Shown here piece after piece: positions 24,761 through 37,439 of a stretch of DNA of 64,000 nucleotides. The notes below the pieces were generated by a model that searched no databases, was not told the origin of the DNA, and saw only the letters and a program-made list of their open reading frames with translations. Every line of letters begins with the position of its first letter. The stretch's first letter is position 1. The translations under genes were made by a program, and so were the position numbers. Location: contig OX344763.1 in assembly GCA_947034895.1 (NCBI GenBank), positions 46,189,025 through 46,253,024 of the forward strand, given 5' to 3'. Origin of the DNA: Rhytidiadelphus loreus. Its lineage: Eukaryota; Streptophyta; Bryopsida; Hypnales; Hylocomiaceae.

Positions 24761-25200
24761 GTCGTCGGAGTAAGTAAGTAAGGTACGGCAGACAGCGTGA
24801 TGGAGTTGTGGGGAAGGAGTAAGCTTAGTGTCTGTAGCAAAGGCGCAGAGTGGAAGCTGTCGCAAGCACAGCACTACTGGCGGGGTGGCGAGGGCCCCCG
24901 AAGCTGGGGCTGGCTCCGGCAGACCTTTGGTTTGGGGAATCCGCAATGCCACGTAGGTCGGGAGGACCAGCAATCATCTGATCTGGATCTGCCATGTGGG
25001 TCGAAATTTGGGCGTCAAGATCTGAGCTGGCACCCTGTTTTCACCGCGCAGTGCACCTTCCCGGAGCTACCCGTTGGTTGGCTCGTCGCGCAGGACGTGG
25101 ATCGGCTACAGTCCCGGGAGTCCCGCCGGGCCTGTAGTGCCTGGAGGGCTTCATTGTCAAGGAGAGTGGATTTCGAAATATTCCCTCCTGAATTATAACA
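24735..25200 (-). promoter_or_regulatory. Probable SPIKE1 promoter / transcription start region (GC-richer)
   Basis: The stretch is clearly richer in G+C and CpG than flanking DNA, which falls to AT-rich repeats beyond about 25.2 kb. It sits immediately upstream of the candidate first exon. A 133-codon frame is open on the plus strand (24797-25198), but it looks like a by-product of GC content. No TATA box or start site can be fixed from sequence alone. A divergent gene starting here is possible but unsupported. Confidence 0.35.
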
Positions 25201-25410
25201 TCATTGATCATAACGCATTCCCGACTGGCAACTTCAATTCGATCGAGACATAAACATTCTTTAACTTAACGCTTCAGAGCGCGAGTAGCTAATAAGCTCT
25301 CTATTCTGTGGTCAGTTGGTCACTGATTGGGCGGAAATCGCAGTAATAACAGCATATTCTTTTGGAAATAGCATGTAACCATCTCACCACTTTCTGCTGC
25401 TCTGCCGAGT

Positions 25411-25531
25411 TAAGGTGGGTACACCTAAAAGCACCACTTATTGGCACTGTGAAGATGACTGATTTTGAAAATGTATACTTGTTCTAGATGGCGCTTTTAG
25501 GTCAGGTGCCATTTTAGGTGTACCTACCTTA
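25411..25531. mobile_element. TAAGGT-ended MITE, short deletion derivative (121 bp)
   Basis: TIRs TAAGGTGGGTACACCTAAAA and, inverted, TAAGGTAGGTACACCTAAAA. The interior AGATGACTGATTTTGAAAA followed by TGTATACTTGTTCTAGATGG is nearly identical to the right part of the copy at 60236-60517. This copy looks like an internally deleted sister. Confidence 0.85.
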
Positions 25532-25660
25532 CTAATATTACTACAATGGCCAAAATGTCATGTTGGCAAGTGAAAGGAGAGTCCAACACGCTAAACAATG
25601 CAACATTTGGATACCATCTGCCAAAGTTAGAAACGGTCAAAGCATTTTTGGTAGGTATTT

Positions 25661-25969
25661 TAACCTCTAAATGATCAAGCCGCATTTTTTGGCAACTTAG
25701 CAATTGGGGGGCTGCTCACTACAAATTGAATTTTTACTGTAAAATGTATGCTGAAAAAAAAAAAAAATTTGTCTAGACTTTGACAATGTTGCTAGCTTGG
25801 ACATTTGGTGTTTCATAAATTTTTCTACAAGATTTTGAGACAAATCAAGATTGGAAGTAAATTAAAACTTCCAAAATAAATAAATAAATAAATAGTATTT
25901 GGATTCTTTTCTAGCTGTAAATTACTCAAGCTTGATATTTTGAATTTTATTAAACTCTCCTAGGGGTTA
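25661..25969. mobile_element. Short TTAACCCC-ended element (309 bp)
   Basis: Left end TTAACCTCTAAATGA, right end CCTAGGGGTTAA. The interior is AT-rich, with TTTTTGGCAACTTAGCAATT near the left and no coding capacity. It is grouped with the other elements by its termini only. Confidence 0.5.
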
Positions 25970-28900
25970 AACATGAAGGTTGGGGTATCCCTCTACATTC
26001 AAAGGAAACTTTGAGTTACGAATAAGGTGGCAATGCAAGAGGGGCAAAAAGCCACCACGCTTAAAGTTCAAAGATATTTTGAAGCACTCTACTATTCCTC
26101 TATCAAATTGAGGTATGGAAACTTTTTGGAACCTAATTTCTCACAATAGGAAACGAGATCTTGTTCAAATCTATCAAACTTTTGGCTATTCCACTATTCA
26201 CCAAGGTAAATGACTCCCCTTATAAAATAAAGAAGTTTGAAATTTTGTGATTGTTAAAAATAGAATCATCAACCAATGAATGAAGTAGAAAAGATAAACT
26301 AATATCATGCATGTAAAACAAACTTCTATAATATAAGAGCACTAATACCCGTACAAAATATTTTCTTCACTATACAAGTTAATTCAATTAATACAAGAGT
26401 TTGAAATTAAACAATTTGTCACACTTATGGACTAAATTATAAATGAATTTACCTAAATAGAATTAAAAATTGGATGAAATTTGGATGAAAACATATAGAT
26501 GAATGACAACTAAAAAGGTAGATAAAATTTATGAAGCTTGGATAAAAATTACATTGTTTGGAGTAGTAAGAAAATAGTTTAGATTTCATTCTGTTGATTT
26601 TTTATAACATATTGTAAACTATTATGTTTATAAACCCTTAAATTTTGCATACATATCCTCTATTTTTTGTATGTGAATGTTGTTATTGCATGCCACACTA
26701 ATTTAATTAACTTATGTAGAGATTTTTCCACACCAATGAACAAAATGTATTTTAATTCATAAAGCCCAAAGAAACGATGCGTCCATAAAAGTTGACATTG
26801 TGACCAACTAGAGTTTAAGCGTGCTTAAACTCACACCTATTTAATTATCCACCCAATGTCATTATCTGATCATTTAATCATCAACAATTAAAACTAATTT
26901 AATATACTTTAAATTTAAAAATTTATCAAAAACTAAAAACTATCAATTGTTGAAATTTTTATGTATCTTTACCAAAAATAATTATAAATACCTTGCTTTA
27001 AAACATGATTATTAAAATTTTAAATTTTGTATTGAAAAATATTATTCTATGTTTCAAATCATATTTTTAATTGGTAAGCATTTTTAAATATATATTTTAC
27101 AAAGTATATAAGGGTAACATTGGTTTAAACTATATATATAATTAAGTTTCTACAATACATGTAAGAAACATGTTTTAATAAAACACTGTGCAATAAAACT
27201 TTAATATAAACATAACAAGTGGTATAGCCTTGTTCCATTTGTATATTCCTTGTTAGCCAAATGGTCATATGTATTTTGGTAGGTCAAATTTCAAGGGCTA
27301 TGTACTTTCATAAGTGTTTTATAGATGTTTTTGTAAGCTTGTTTATGGAATGGTTCTCGTGTAACAATTATGTACAAAGTAGTGTCTACCAAACAGTTGA
27401 CTAAGTGAAAAAGATAATTAGTATTCAATATTGGGTTGAGGTGTCTATATGTAGCCAATCCATCGTGATAATTAGAAAGGGACACAAGGATGAAATAAGA
27501 TCAATTTAGTTAAAATTGAACGTATCTATTATTATACATACATATATAATTAAGATTTTGCAATACATGATAAGTAATAAAATAATATATTTCAAAATTT
27601 AAAACATCATAATAAAATTTTAACTTATAGTTTTTTTAAGTATATTGTTGATTTTTCTCTACTATTTGAGATAGAAGCATGTATACTTTTTTATAGCTAG
27701 AATAAGATACTGTTAGATTTGGGTCCCAAGAATTATTTATTGAACATTATTGCAAACCAAGTAATAGACCTAATATTTGACATGATCATAGAATTTATTT
27801 CCTAAGCTAAATGGGATAGTTTCTAATAAAAATGGGTAAGTATCCAAAAAATTAAAAAAATAGATAAAAAGGGCACTTGGGAATGATTTTCAAGAAGTTT
27901 ATAGTTTATTGGACTTTCAAAGCATATTTATAGCATTTGTAGAATATATATTATATAATTCCTCTTTTCTTTGCTACCTCCTTGAAGGACTAGGGCACAC
28001 TTTAGAGAAAGAAGTTATAAAAACTATAATTTCTAATTCATTTAGCAAAATTTTCAAAGGAAAAAATTCTTTGAAATTCAACTATACATTAGAATTTTTA
28101 TTTATTTTTAAAACACTAAATACTAAAGATTACAAGATTATATCATTTGAAGTTAAAAAGAAAAATATATTATTTTGGCACAACCTTGTATGGTTAGCAA
28201 CATTTGATTACCTCCTTGAAGTGAGATTTTTCACCATTTGTGATTCTTTTACAATTGCAAATGATATTATGTTAATTTCATATTTGACAAATTTCAAATG
28301 TAAATAAAGGGCTTAGCATGTCTTACTAAACCACATCCAATTTTTATCTTTTTGAAGTATTGTTCATTCTCCATACACTTAATAATGGAAAAACAAATTA
28401 CAAGGGGACAATAGCTTAAATTATGTTTTCAAAAATATGAATTTCAAACAACTTTGCAAGCATTTTCCATCCAAAAGATTTTGGTCACTTCAAATCCAAA
28501 TTGTCCTTTAGGTTGTACTAATCATTCAAACTTTGAACAATGAATGAACATAAACACATCCCTTTGGATATGATATTTGAATCATATTTTATAACTTTTG
28601 TTTAAAAGCCTTTGTTAAATGAACAACCTTTTATGATACATCTTTACAATCAACGATGCTAGCACATGAGTGGAGAGACGCGAGCCTTTGAACTTTGAAC
28701 CTAGTTGTAAGTACAACCATTTTAAGATGTTCATAACAAATGGACCTATAATATAGATAGACTATATGAAAAGAATTTATAACATGAGTATGTATAATAC
28801 ACACATCTACAACCATAGAAGTTATCTATAATATAGACTCCTAAGCTCAAAGGCTTGTAGATTCTATGTTCACATACTAGTACTCCCCTCTTCATGATTT

Positions 28901-29574
28901 CGGAAATTTGGACTACCTTGAGAGGTTAAAGCTTCCTAAAATTTTCATTACGATTCCTATCAAAGAGACCACTTTCAACCATTTGGAAACTCAGGGTTTT
29001 AAACTCCCATGTATGATAAACAGAGGCAACCACTTTTATCATAATTAAATAAACAATCAAGGAAGTTGTTTAAAGAAGTGCTACAAATCTTCCACCTAGC
29101 CCACTTCGTTAGCTAATTTGAAGTTTCTAATTCCAAATAATTCTCGCCACTTTGGTGATGCGGGGCCTCGTTGTATTTTAGGTCTTCTTCTACTTCAGTT
29201 CTAATTCTTTGTGATTGTTCCTCGGGTCTCATTTCATTTGGGGTTTGTTTGTATTCTTCCCTTGTAATGAAATTATTTTCATTTGTGTCAAAAATAATAA
29301 AAAATAATAATTCCCCAAATTGATCAATTGAGGTTTCCCCCTAAAGGCACGTAGGAAGATTAAAAAAATTATATACTTCCATTTGTCAAAGTGAAAACAT
29401 GCATCTCCATTCAAAAACTGAACTTTGGCTGAATTCACAGGGATACTTAAGCTTATTAAGAACTTGAATGTACACCACCATTATAATTTTGCCCACAATG
29501 GACTTACTTTCATTTTCAAATGAGCCATGAGACTTGGAGATTATTACCAAATTGGGCAGCATAACTGAGTGCCC
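25970..29574. other. Very AT-rich DNA without recognised genes
   Basis: Long runs of A/T and no recognisable domain. The 132-codon plus frame at 27909-28307 is Phe/Ile/Leu/Lys-rich, as expected from composition, and has no family resemblance. Nothing structured was found. Confidence 0.5.
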
Positions 29575-29584
29575 CTCCAATTGA

Positions 29585-29798
29585 TCGGGGTGGATTGCCC
29601 CCCTCGCTCGGCCTTACCAGGTGCATGTAGAAAAAAAGCCCCCTATTTTGGACCATTCTAGGGGATACTCTTGACCTCTCTAGAGTAATTTGGGGTCTCT
29701 GATAGCAAAAATGAATTAAAAATTTGCAAAAAAAATCATGTGCGGAAAATAAATAATTTCAGGGTTTGCCCGCAGGGCCGAGCGAGGTCAATCCACCC
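29585..29798. mobile_element. MITE (214 bp) with 10-bp target duplication
   Basis: Terminal inverted repeats GGGGTGGATTG.CCCCCTCGCTCGGCC (left) and GGGTGGATTGACCTCGCTCGGCCC (right, inverted). The direct repeat CTCCAATTGA flanks it at 29575-29584 and 29799-29808, or 13 bp if the shared CCC is counted. A 9-11 bp duplication is typical of Mutator-like elements. The interior TTTGGGGTCTCTGAT.GCAAAAATGAA is shared with units at 38.9-39.3 kb. Confidence 0.85.
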
Positions 29799-29808
29799 CT
29801 CCAATTGA

Positions 29809-30873
29809 CATGGGATCAGATACAGGCTTTTTCTTTTCTTTTCTTTTTAATTTCCAAGCTTTCTTGCAGTAGTACAGTACACAGTAACGACATTTTCAAA
29901 TTTAAATCTTCAAATCCGCCTAAAAATAACAGTCAAATGAAAGAGAGCCTTGATGAGGCGAGACCAGAAAAGTACTGGTGATGCTTTCCCGCTTCCTATT
30001 CTACTCGAGCTCGTCCCTCCCGTCTATAGGTAGGACCCACCACAGTGAGGATGTCAGCCAGCATGCTGATGTCATCACTCATCACAATTCTAGGATCACG
30101 AACTTATTATTAAGGCCGAAGTGTTCATTTTTCATTTTTTCCCCCAATTTCATAACTTTTTGCAATATTTATCAAAGTGAAGCCGAAACAAAAGCTTCTG
30201 TCACATGTAGATCATGATGATCAGGAAATATATTTAAAGATTCAATTCAGGCAAAGTTTCAGAATATGAAGTCGTCTCCAACTTCTCTATAAATACAGAT
30301 TAATTTTCTTTTAGACTTTTGGGTTTAAGAGGCTGAATTTTTTTTTTTAAATTTTAGCAATTATACTAATTGAAATACAAGGATCTTCCCAAATTCAAAA
30401 ATCACCAATGTGATCTCTTTCGGTTTCAAAAATGGAGTAGTAGGACAATTATAACATTTCCCTCCATATTTCAGCAATGATTCAAAGAAATTCATGAACA
30501 GGACATGTAAGTTATCAGGGTTTCAACTTTCAACATTAAACTACCTGTAATCATTCCAGGACAACTCACTCCAGAAGAATCCGGATATGTAATATTCCCA
30601 CACTTTGTTCTTAATAGTGTAGTAGACAAATAGTCTGGATACATACTTTGTACTTCCTCTGTCCACAAATTAATCTGGGGTTTCCAAATATTCTTGTCCC
30701 AAATTAAATTTGATGGTGCAAGAAATGGGCTCTCTGCTATTTGATCAAAAACAATTGAAGCTAGACAAAAGAATTCACAAATACCACACTCCAAAGACTA
30801 TATAGCAATTCAATCCATACAAAGGGAATCGAAACACAACCTCAAACCCATCAAAGGTGATGAATTCAACCTA
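29809..30873. other. Intergenic DNA, nothing recognised
   Basis: Mixed AT-rich sequence. Only short frames occur, none of them recognisable. Confidence 0.5.
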
Positions 30874-31757
30874 CAATTGTACAGTACCCAACAAGTCTGA
30901 ATTGTGCACCCCATTCTGCCATGCAAAAGAAAATTGCATAATATATAATATGATTGACATTTTTCGTCTTCCATACTCAACATTCAATTCTTACACAATT
31001 TCAATCAAGCATACCAAATTAGGGTTTTTTTAAAGTAAAACTCCATTTTTGGTGAATTATTTCATTTAAAATTCACAGTTTTACATGATAATTGATTGAA
31101 AACCATTGGTGATGATTTTTTTCAAATTCATTGCAGCAATAGGTAGGAAACATCCACATGCACATCTATCCTTGAGTAAGCATCTCCAAAAAGTTTTAGA
31201 ATTTCTTCACGAAGGTTTCAAAAGTTGCGGTGACAATATCCAAATTTTGAAAAATAGATATTTCTTCATTGTAATTAGATTTTGGCAAAACAACTGTAGT
31301 TTCATGGTCAAATGCACAAAATTAATAATATTGTGAAGGTCATATAGCAAAATCTAATTACAATTAAGAAATATCCATTTTTCTAAATTTGGACATTGTC
31401 ACCACATTTTTTGAAACCTTTGTGAGGAAATTCTAAAACTTTTTGGAGATGCTTATTCAAGGATAGATGTGTGTATGGATGTTTCCTACATGGTGCCACA
31501 ATCAAATTAAAAAAATTCATCATCAATGTTTTTCAATGAATTATTGTGTAAAATCATGAAAATTTAATGAAACAATTCACCAAAAATGGAGTTTTGATTT
31601 TTTTAAACCCAAACTTGGTATTCTTGATTGGAATTGCGTAAGAATTGAATAATAATTATGCAAGATAAAAAATGTTAATCATATGATACATTATGCAATT
31701 TTCTTTTGCATGGCAGAATAGGGTGCACGGTTCAAACTTGTCAGGTATTGTACATCA
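30874..31757. repeat. Long inverted repeat / foldback element (arms about 410 bp, loop about 60 bp)
   Basis: Left arm 30874-31286 and right arm 31347-31757 are reverse complements at roughly 85% by eye. Matching blocks include TTCTGCCATGCAAAAGAAAA, ACTCCATTTTTGGTGAATT, CAATAGGTAGGAAACATCCA (right arm: CATGTAGGAAACATCCA), GCATCTCCAAAAAGTTTTAG, and TTGTAATTAGATTTTG next to the loop. It could be a foldback transposon or a hairpin-RNA locus. There is no protein-coding content. Confidence 0.85.
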
Positions 31758-32100
31758 ACTGCTACTAACAAATCTCTTGTTGAGGATTTCCTAAGGTTGA
31801 ATCATAGGACATTGTCACCATTGAATACACATGACATCATTGGACTTCACTATACCAGCATTACTAATAGAATGACGGAAATTAATAATACTAGGGCAAT
31901 TCCAAGAAGAGGGAAAATTTATCAATTTCATTGCATGTTTTCAACATGCACCGCTTCACTATTGACTTCCATTCTTTCACGCCTAAAGGAGGTGACTAGA
32001 AGCTATAGTAACAATGCAATTCTCTGAAAATAGGAGCAACTATTACATTAATCTAGTCATTTTTAGGAAACCTTGAATTTATTTCATGATAGAGGAAGTA

Positions 32101-32516
32101 TTAAAGTAGGAGGCTCAAAATCCATTCAGGCATTGAAAATCACCCCTATAATTAGTTCTAAAATCAACATGAGATGGTCCTTAAATTAACCTTTGTGGTC
32201 ATTGAATGGATCAAGAAAAAAAATATTATTTATTACAAGAGCCAATCATTCTCTTTGTTTTCCCCATTTCTTCGTTACAAGTTGCAAGTGAATACTTTAC
32301 AAAAACCTAGGGTCATAAATAGGTGCTTATAATACAACTCATTTGAAAATTCATATGTAATTCAACAATGCTTCCAAAAATATGAAACCATTGGTCCTAC
32401 CTCCCACACGTATTTCTCTTTGTTTGAAAAATGAGCTAAAAATATTCCCATTGAAAGAAATATACGATAAAGGTGGACCAACCCATAGATGATTGTTTTT
32501 AAGCCTCCTACCTTAC
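32101..32516. mobile_element. MITE with AAGTAGGAGGCTCAAAA ends
   Basis: Left AAAGTAGGAGGCTCAAAA, right (inverted) AAGGTAGGAGGCTTAAAA. It resembles the TAAGGTAG.AGGCTC ends of the 59-62 kb MITEs. The interior (about 380 bp) shows no coding sequence. A target duplication is not clear. Confidence 0.6.
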
Positions 32517-33451
32517 TTTACACCAATATGAATCATGGACGAGTGTTTAGCGGGAAATTATGCAGCATTGTACTTGACACAAAACACTGGACACTGTAGT
32601 ACATTGTAAGCAAGTACGACCATGTGCATCACATAATTAATTAGCCACTAATATAATCAACAAGGAGGAAAAGCAATTGAATCTAGGCATACTAAAATAC
32701 TAAAATTAGGGTGACCTGTTCCACAACCGACCAAATTGCAGAGCACATCCATTACAGATTCTTGTCTTAGGCCTGTTTTCTTCCCTTCTTTGGAAAGGAC
32801 GGTGATGAATTAAAAGGAAAAAAAAAAGAGTCAGAAAAAAAAAGGAAAAAAAATAATACCTTAGCTTCATAATACGGTAACTAGTATGGGAGCTTATCAA
32901 GCGCTACTAAACTTGATTTTGATAAACAGCGGTCCTCATATGTTTGTCAATAAAGCTAAGAAGTTTTTTCCTAGTCGTACCAATGTAAAAAGTTTCTCTC
33001 CAAGGCCAAAGGCTAGTCTATATACAACTAATAGGTTCACTAGTGAAAGCCTAGAGTCTATTTTGGTTGTACTTGTGATCTATACTTTGAAAATTCATTG
33101 TTAAAATAAATATGTACTCAAAGAACTTTCTATTAATTCTTAATCCCTAAAGGGTTGAACATGGAAATTTTGATGAATGAAAACATGTTCACCAAACATA
33201 AAATCCTAATTTTTCATTCATCAATTTTCTTTTGTAGATTTTTGCTTTAATTCTTACATTTGCAAGATATAGATTTTTAAAACTTAAAAAAAAAAATATT
33301 ATATTGTTCAAGGAAAAAAAGTATGTTTGACTTTAGTTAGTAATTTTTGTAGTCAGTCAAAAAACGACTTTTGAAAAATGACGTGAATATATAAATTAAA
33401 TAAAAATCACAAAACATCACCATATGAAGTTAAAATATAACATTTCAAACT
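32517..33451. other. Intergenic DNA, nothing recognised
   Basis: AT-rich with an A-run at 32816-32852. No gene seen. Confidence 0.45.
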
Positions 33452-34384
33452 TAACCCCCAAAAGTCCCATTGTCCCCTCGGGGAACAATTTGGAATTTGG
33501 ACAGGTTCTTATGGGCTGAAATTTTACCCGAATTTTTTGAAACATTTTTTGAAGATAGGAAAGATGATAAGCTTTGTGGGAATACAATTTTTATTTCAAA
33601 TCGGTGCCCAGAAGCAAAAAAAATACCACAAAAATTCTAAAATTGAACTCGATGGGTGGCACAAAAAATATTGCAAAAATAAAAAAATAAAAATATTAAA
33701 AAAAATTCTCAAAGATTTTTTTTTGTCTACATCTAAAGCTTTGATTCATTCCATTTTGATTAGTGATGTGAAAGTTATGAACAATCTTATTTTTTGGGCA
33801 ATCTAAGCATCTTTTTGAAAAAATAACTTATAGGATTCATTTCATAATGTAATTTTTAATTTGTTTCAATTTGTTTTTTGGAAAAGGTTAAGTTTGCTTG
33901 CTAGAACAATCTCATCATTGGGATTATTGTATTTCAATCCCATCTAAGAGCTATTAACAATTTAGTTTTTCTTTCAATCTTAGACCTACTTCTACTTGAC
34001 AATTTTTTGAAGTATGAAAATCAAGTTTTTATTTTTTGAATTTTTTTTCCTAGACTCCCAACTTAATTCTTCAACACAATAAATTTTAAATTCAAATTCC
34101 ATAGTGCACATTTTTCCTACAAATTGAGATCAAAGTCATCTAAAATTGCAGTCTAGTGTTAGAAAAAACTTGTTTTTTCAACTTTGAATGCTCATATCTC
34201 TCAATCTGTACGGTCAAACTTCATGAATTTTTTACCACATGATCTCAAACAAGTAAAGTTCAAGATCCTATGGTTCAGTTCCAAAAAAAGTATTTTTTAT
34301 ATTTTTTTAAGACAAACGCCGTGGAAATGGCAGTTTTGAGTGATTTTTGACAAAAAAAAAATGGCCTTGGGACTTTAGGGGTTA
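33452..34384 (+). mobile_element. Repeat family A, best-preserved copy (933 bp)
   Basis: Termini are inverted repeats: TAACCCCCAAAAGTCCC at the left, and GGGACTTTAGGGGTTA at the right, which is its complement with one change. There is no coding frame of note. Further copies are at 7538-8475 and, truncated, at 1995-2438. It is probably a non-autonomous DNA element; superfamily unknown. Confidence 0.75.
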
Positions 34385-34800
34385 AAGAGTTTTTTCTTGT
34401 CAAAATTACAAATATTGAATCTATAATCAACTTTAGAAGGATTTTTCAATATAATTGAAATACATTGGTAAGTGAAGTAGCCGATCTAATTCTAGAAGTA
34501 TGATCTAACTATCATATTCTACAAATTATGTTTTAAACCCATCATTATAATCTTATTCTAAATTTTATCTTATAATGCATTTTTTACAATTTCAGAAATT
34601 TATACTACCCTCATGTCATAAAGGGATAAAAGTACCATGTCTATATTTCATCAAAAATGCATAAAACTAACAATTTTAGAGAATTGTACAAAAGATTCTT
34701 TCTTCTCAAAACTAACTACAAAATCTTGTGTTGCACTAGTGTAAGTGCAACCGGATAAAATTCCATGAAGACGTTCCACATACATTGCATGGTATCAGAG
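34385..34800 (+). mobile_element. Edge of a Copia-type LTR retrotransposon: LTR 3' end and primer binding site
   Basis: TGGTATCAGAG at 34790-34800 is the classic plant primer binding site complementary to initiator tRNA-Met. It directly follows a sequence ending CA (34788-34789), as an LTR should. The start of the LTR cannot be placed, and no gag/pol reading frame follows, so this is a relic. Confidence 0.5.
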
Positions 34801-36143
34801 TTTAAAGTATAGCAAAACAAATCCTTCTGTACTCTGCTCAACAATATCAATTATCTTTGGTTAATTTTCCAAGATTTTTCTACACTATGGGTTCAAACTC
34901 TTTTAAAATCGTAATGAAGATCATGTTGTGCACTTCCCCATCATATTTCAAGAGTAAAAGAGGTGTGTAGCACTTACAAAATATGAAAAGGTTTAATAAA
35001 TAACAATAAACTTCAAAATTTACCAAGTGTTTGAACTAATGTTTTTAGAACTCACTGAACAATCTAAACAATATATGAAAGCATTTGTTCATTGTCAAGA
35101 GAGAAAAAAAAAATAGAAAAAAACTAAAATTGTTATAATTACATTGATTTAAAGGCCAATATCAACAATTTCCATTGCCAAAGTTGAGGTGTTCTCTACT
35201 GGTAGTTTCCTAACTTGTTTCTTGCTTTAGTTGACTTTTTGAAGATTTAAGTTAGTAGTCTAATTTCATCCATTTTCGAGTTGTAGTTCATGTCCTTTTC
35301 ATAGCCATTGCATTTGAAGTGACTTGCAATGGTCACTATAGCTACTAACTTACCCTTCTTCATTGTCCATTAGTATGTAGCATGAAAGGCCAAAGTCTAT
35401 AGTTATCAAATGAAATTATAATCATGACAAGGACTACTTCATAATGCATTGGTAGAACATGGAAAGTATTTTTGTATAAAAATTCTCTAAAAAAATTGAA
35501 CAAAACTTTAGTAGCTTGTTCAAAATTGTAAAAGCACTTGATATTGAACTACATCTTGCTACATTGTCTTGTAGTTTTTTTTAATCTTAGATTATATAAC
35601 ATTGTAGTATTTTCTAATTCCAAAGTGGTTTAAAATAATTTTTTCCTAAAGCAAGACAAAACTATTGATCTTAAATTAATTTTAATGAATTCAATCATAG
35701 GATCTTTTAGTTAATTTAATCAAGTTTATCTTCCTAAACTTTAAAACAAGATCATATAACTTTTTCCCTAACTCAAAGTTATTTGACTTACTTAACTAAA
35801 TAAGGATGTGCAATTATTGTGCAACCCATTATAATGTGAATTACAATTTTTCAAATCCTACAAAATTTCTTCATGTGTTGAGAATTTTTTTATATAAATA
35901 TTTTTTGATAGTGAAAAGTAACTTTTTAATCATTATTGTTCTCTATAGCAATTGTGCAATTTGGTTCATGATAACTAAGTTTGCAACACCTAATTGTGTC
36001 ATGTTTGTAAAACTGCCCCATCTAAATTCTTCTCTAAAATGTATAGCATTTGTCCGCAAGAGCCAAGGGGTGATTTTAGGGACACCTATTTTTAAAACTT
36101 TGGAAATTCATGTTTATCCATACAAAGTTCCAAAAATGCATTT
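34801..36143. other. AT-rich DNA downstream of the LTR edge
   Basis: No recognisable retroelement protein. The 115-codon frame at 35806-36153 does not resemble a known family. Confidence 0.45.
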
Positions 36144-36794
36144 TAACCCCTAAATGACCCCAAGGACAGAATGTGTCCTCGACCAATTTTCTAAGTTAAA
36201 CAAAACCTTACCAAATTACTATATGTAGTAATTTATATTTTTGAAAAATTCTTTTTGAAGTTTAGTTTTAGCTTCAAAAATCTGATTTTGAAAATGATTG
36301 ATTATGATTTTTCTATTTAAGATTTTGTGCATGGGTGTCCATTGCAATCTTGACTTTTTGTAGTGTTGAGGGCTCTTAGGAATGAGCCTCAAATACACTA
36401 AATCTTTGAGAAAAAATCACATTAGAAATTCATTTAAAAAAACGATAAAGTAGATTTTGAGAAGTTATAAATTGATTGGGGTTATGCATGTTAGGCCCTT
36501 TAACCTCATATTTTTTTGGTGACCAACTATTTAGATTTGACATTTGAAAAGAGGATTGAAATACTTCAAATCAATTTCACAAATTTAACACCCTCATGAT
36601 AAAACATTATAATCTTTCAATAAATAAGAGGTATTGTTGTGTTTTCGTTTCTAATGTGATCTCTAATATGTCTAGTTTGATTTTACACGGTTACAATTCA
36701 AAAAGAATTGATACAACGTATCAAAATGTTGGATTTTTTTCAATTTAGAGCAAATTCTAGAAGCTAAGGAAATTCCAGGGTCATTTTGGGGTTA
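36144..36794. mobile_element. TTAACCCC-ended element (651 bp)
   Basis: Left TAACCCCTAAATGACCCC and right (inverted) TAACCCCAAAATGACCC. The interior is non-coding and differs from families A and B. Confidence 0.65.
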
Positions 36795-37430
36795 AGGGAA
36801 TCTGTTTTTTCCTTGCAACTACCACAAAGAGCTTCAATAATTGAATGAAAAGAATCACTCTCACAACCTTATTTGAGCTCATTTAGGTGTGTTTTTTTAA
36901 CCTTGTAACATGGATGTGGACACCAAGTGTTTGATGGATGACAAAAAGTCCTTCTATGTAAGACAAAAGTGCAAATGCTTATACTTTAAATTTTGTATGA
37001 AAAGGGGAGGTCTTGTATAGTAGTTTGACTTCCAATGATTGCTCTTGTTTTTCTTAAAACAAATGATTTAGTACATGTTACCCAAAAGGATGATTTTCAT
37101 AGTAACAAGCTCAATGTTCTAAGATTAATCTCAAGGTTTAGGGAGAATTTTAAGCCCAACTAGTTAGTATTTATAGTTTTCCATTGAGAAATATTTTTTC
37201 ATTGATAATCTTTGATTATTCCTTGTAGTTTTATTTGAAGTGTATTTTTTTGACACAATGCCCGGTTATTTGCTTGAAGTTTTGATTTTTTCAACCGACA
37301 ATTTGAGAAAATGGACTGACTTAGAATACACTAATTGCGAGTTTTTCTTGTTCATTGGCTAATCTCATGGCAACCTAGTGTTGGTATTTAATCACTTGCC
37401 TCTTAGAGGACGAGTTATTCATCATCAACC
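36795..37430. repeat. Dispersed repeat block shared with 57.9-58.4 kb and 63.76-63.93 kb
   Basis: 37130-37400 pairs with about 58140-58395 (common TTTTTCATTGATAATCTTTG, TGAAGTTTTGATTTT, AATACACT). 36915-37060 pairs with 63765-63925 (common GTGCAA, AGGTCTT.TA.AATAGTTTGA, TTCCAATGA). No coding sequence. Confidence 0.6.
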
Positions 37431-37439
37431 AATGAAAGT

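Noticed and set aside
24797..25198. 133-codon plus-strand frame upstream of SPIKE1
   Set aside because: It lies in a GC-rich promoter-like zone where stop codons are rare by composition. It has no recognised domain and no splice or conservation support.
27909..28307. 132-codon plus frame, Ile/Phe/Lys-rich
   Set aside because: Amino-acid bias matches AT-rich non-coding DNA and no motif or homologue is recognisable.
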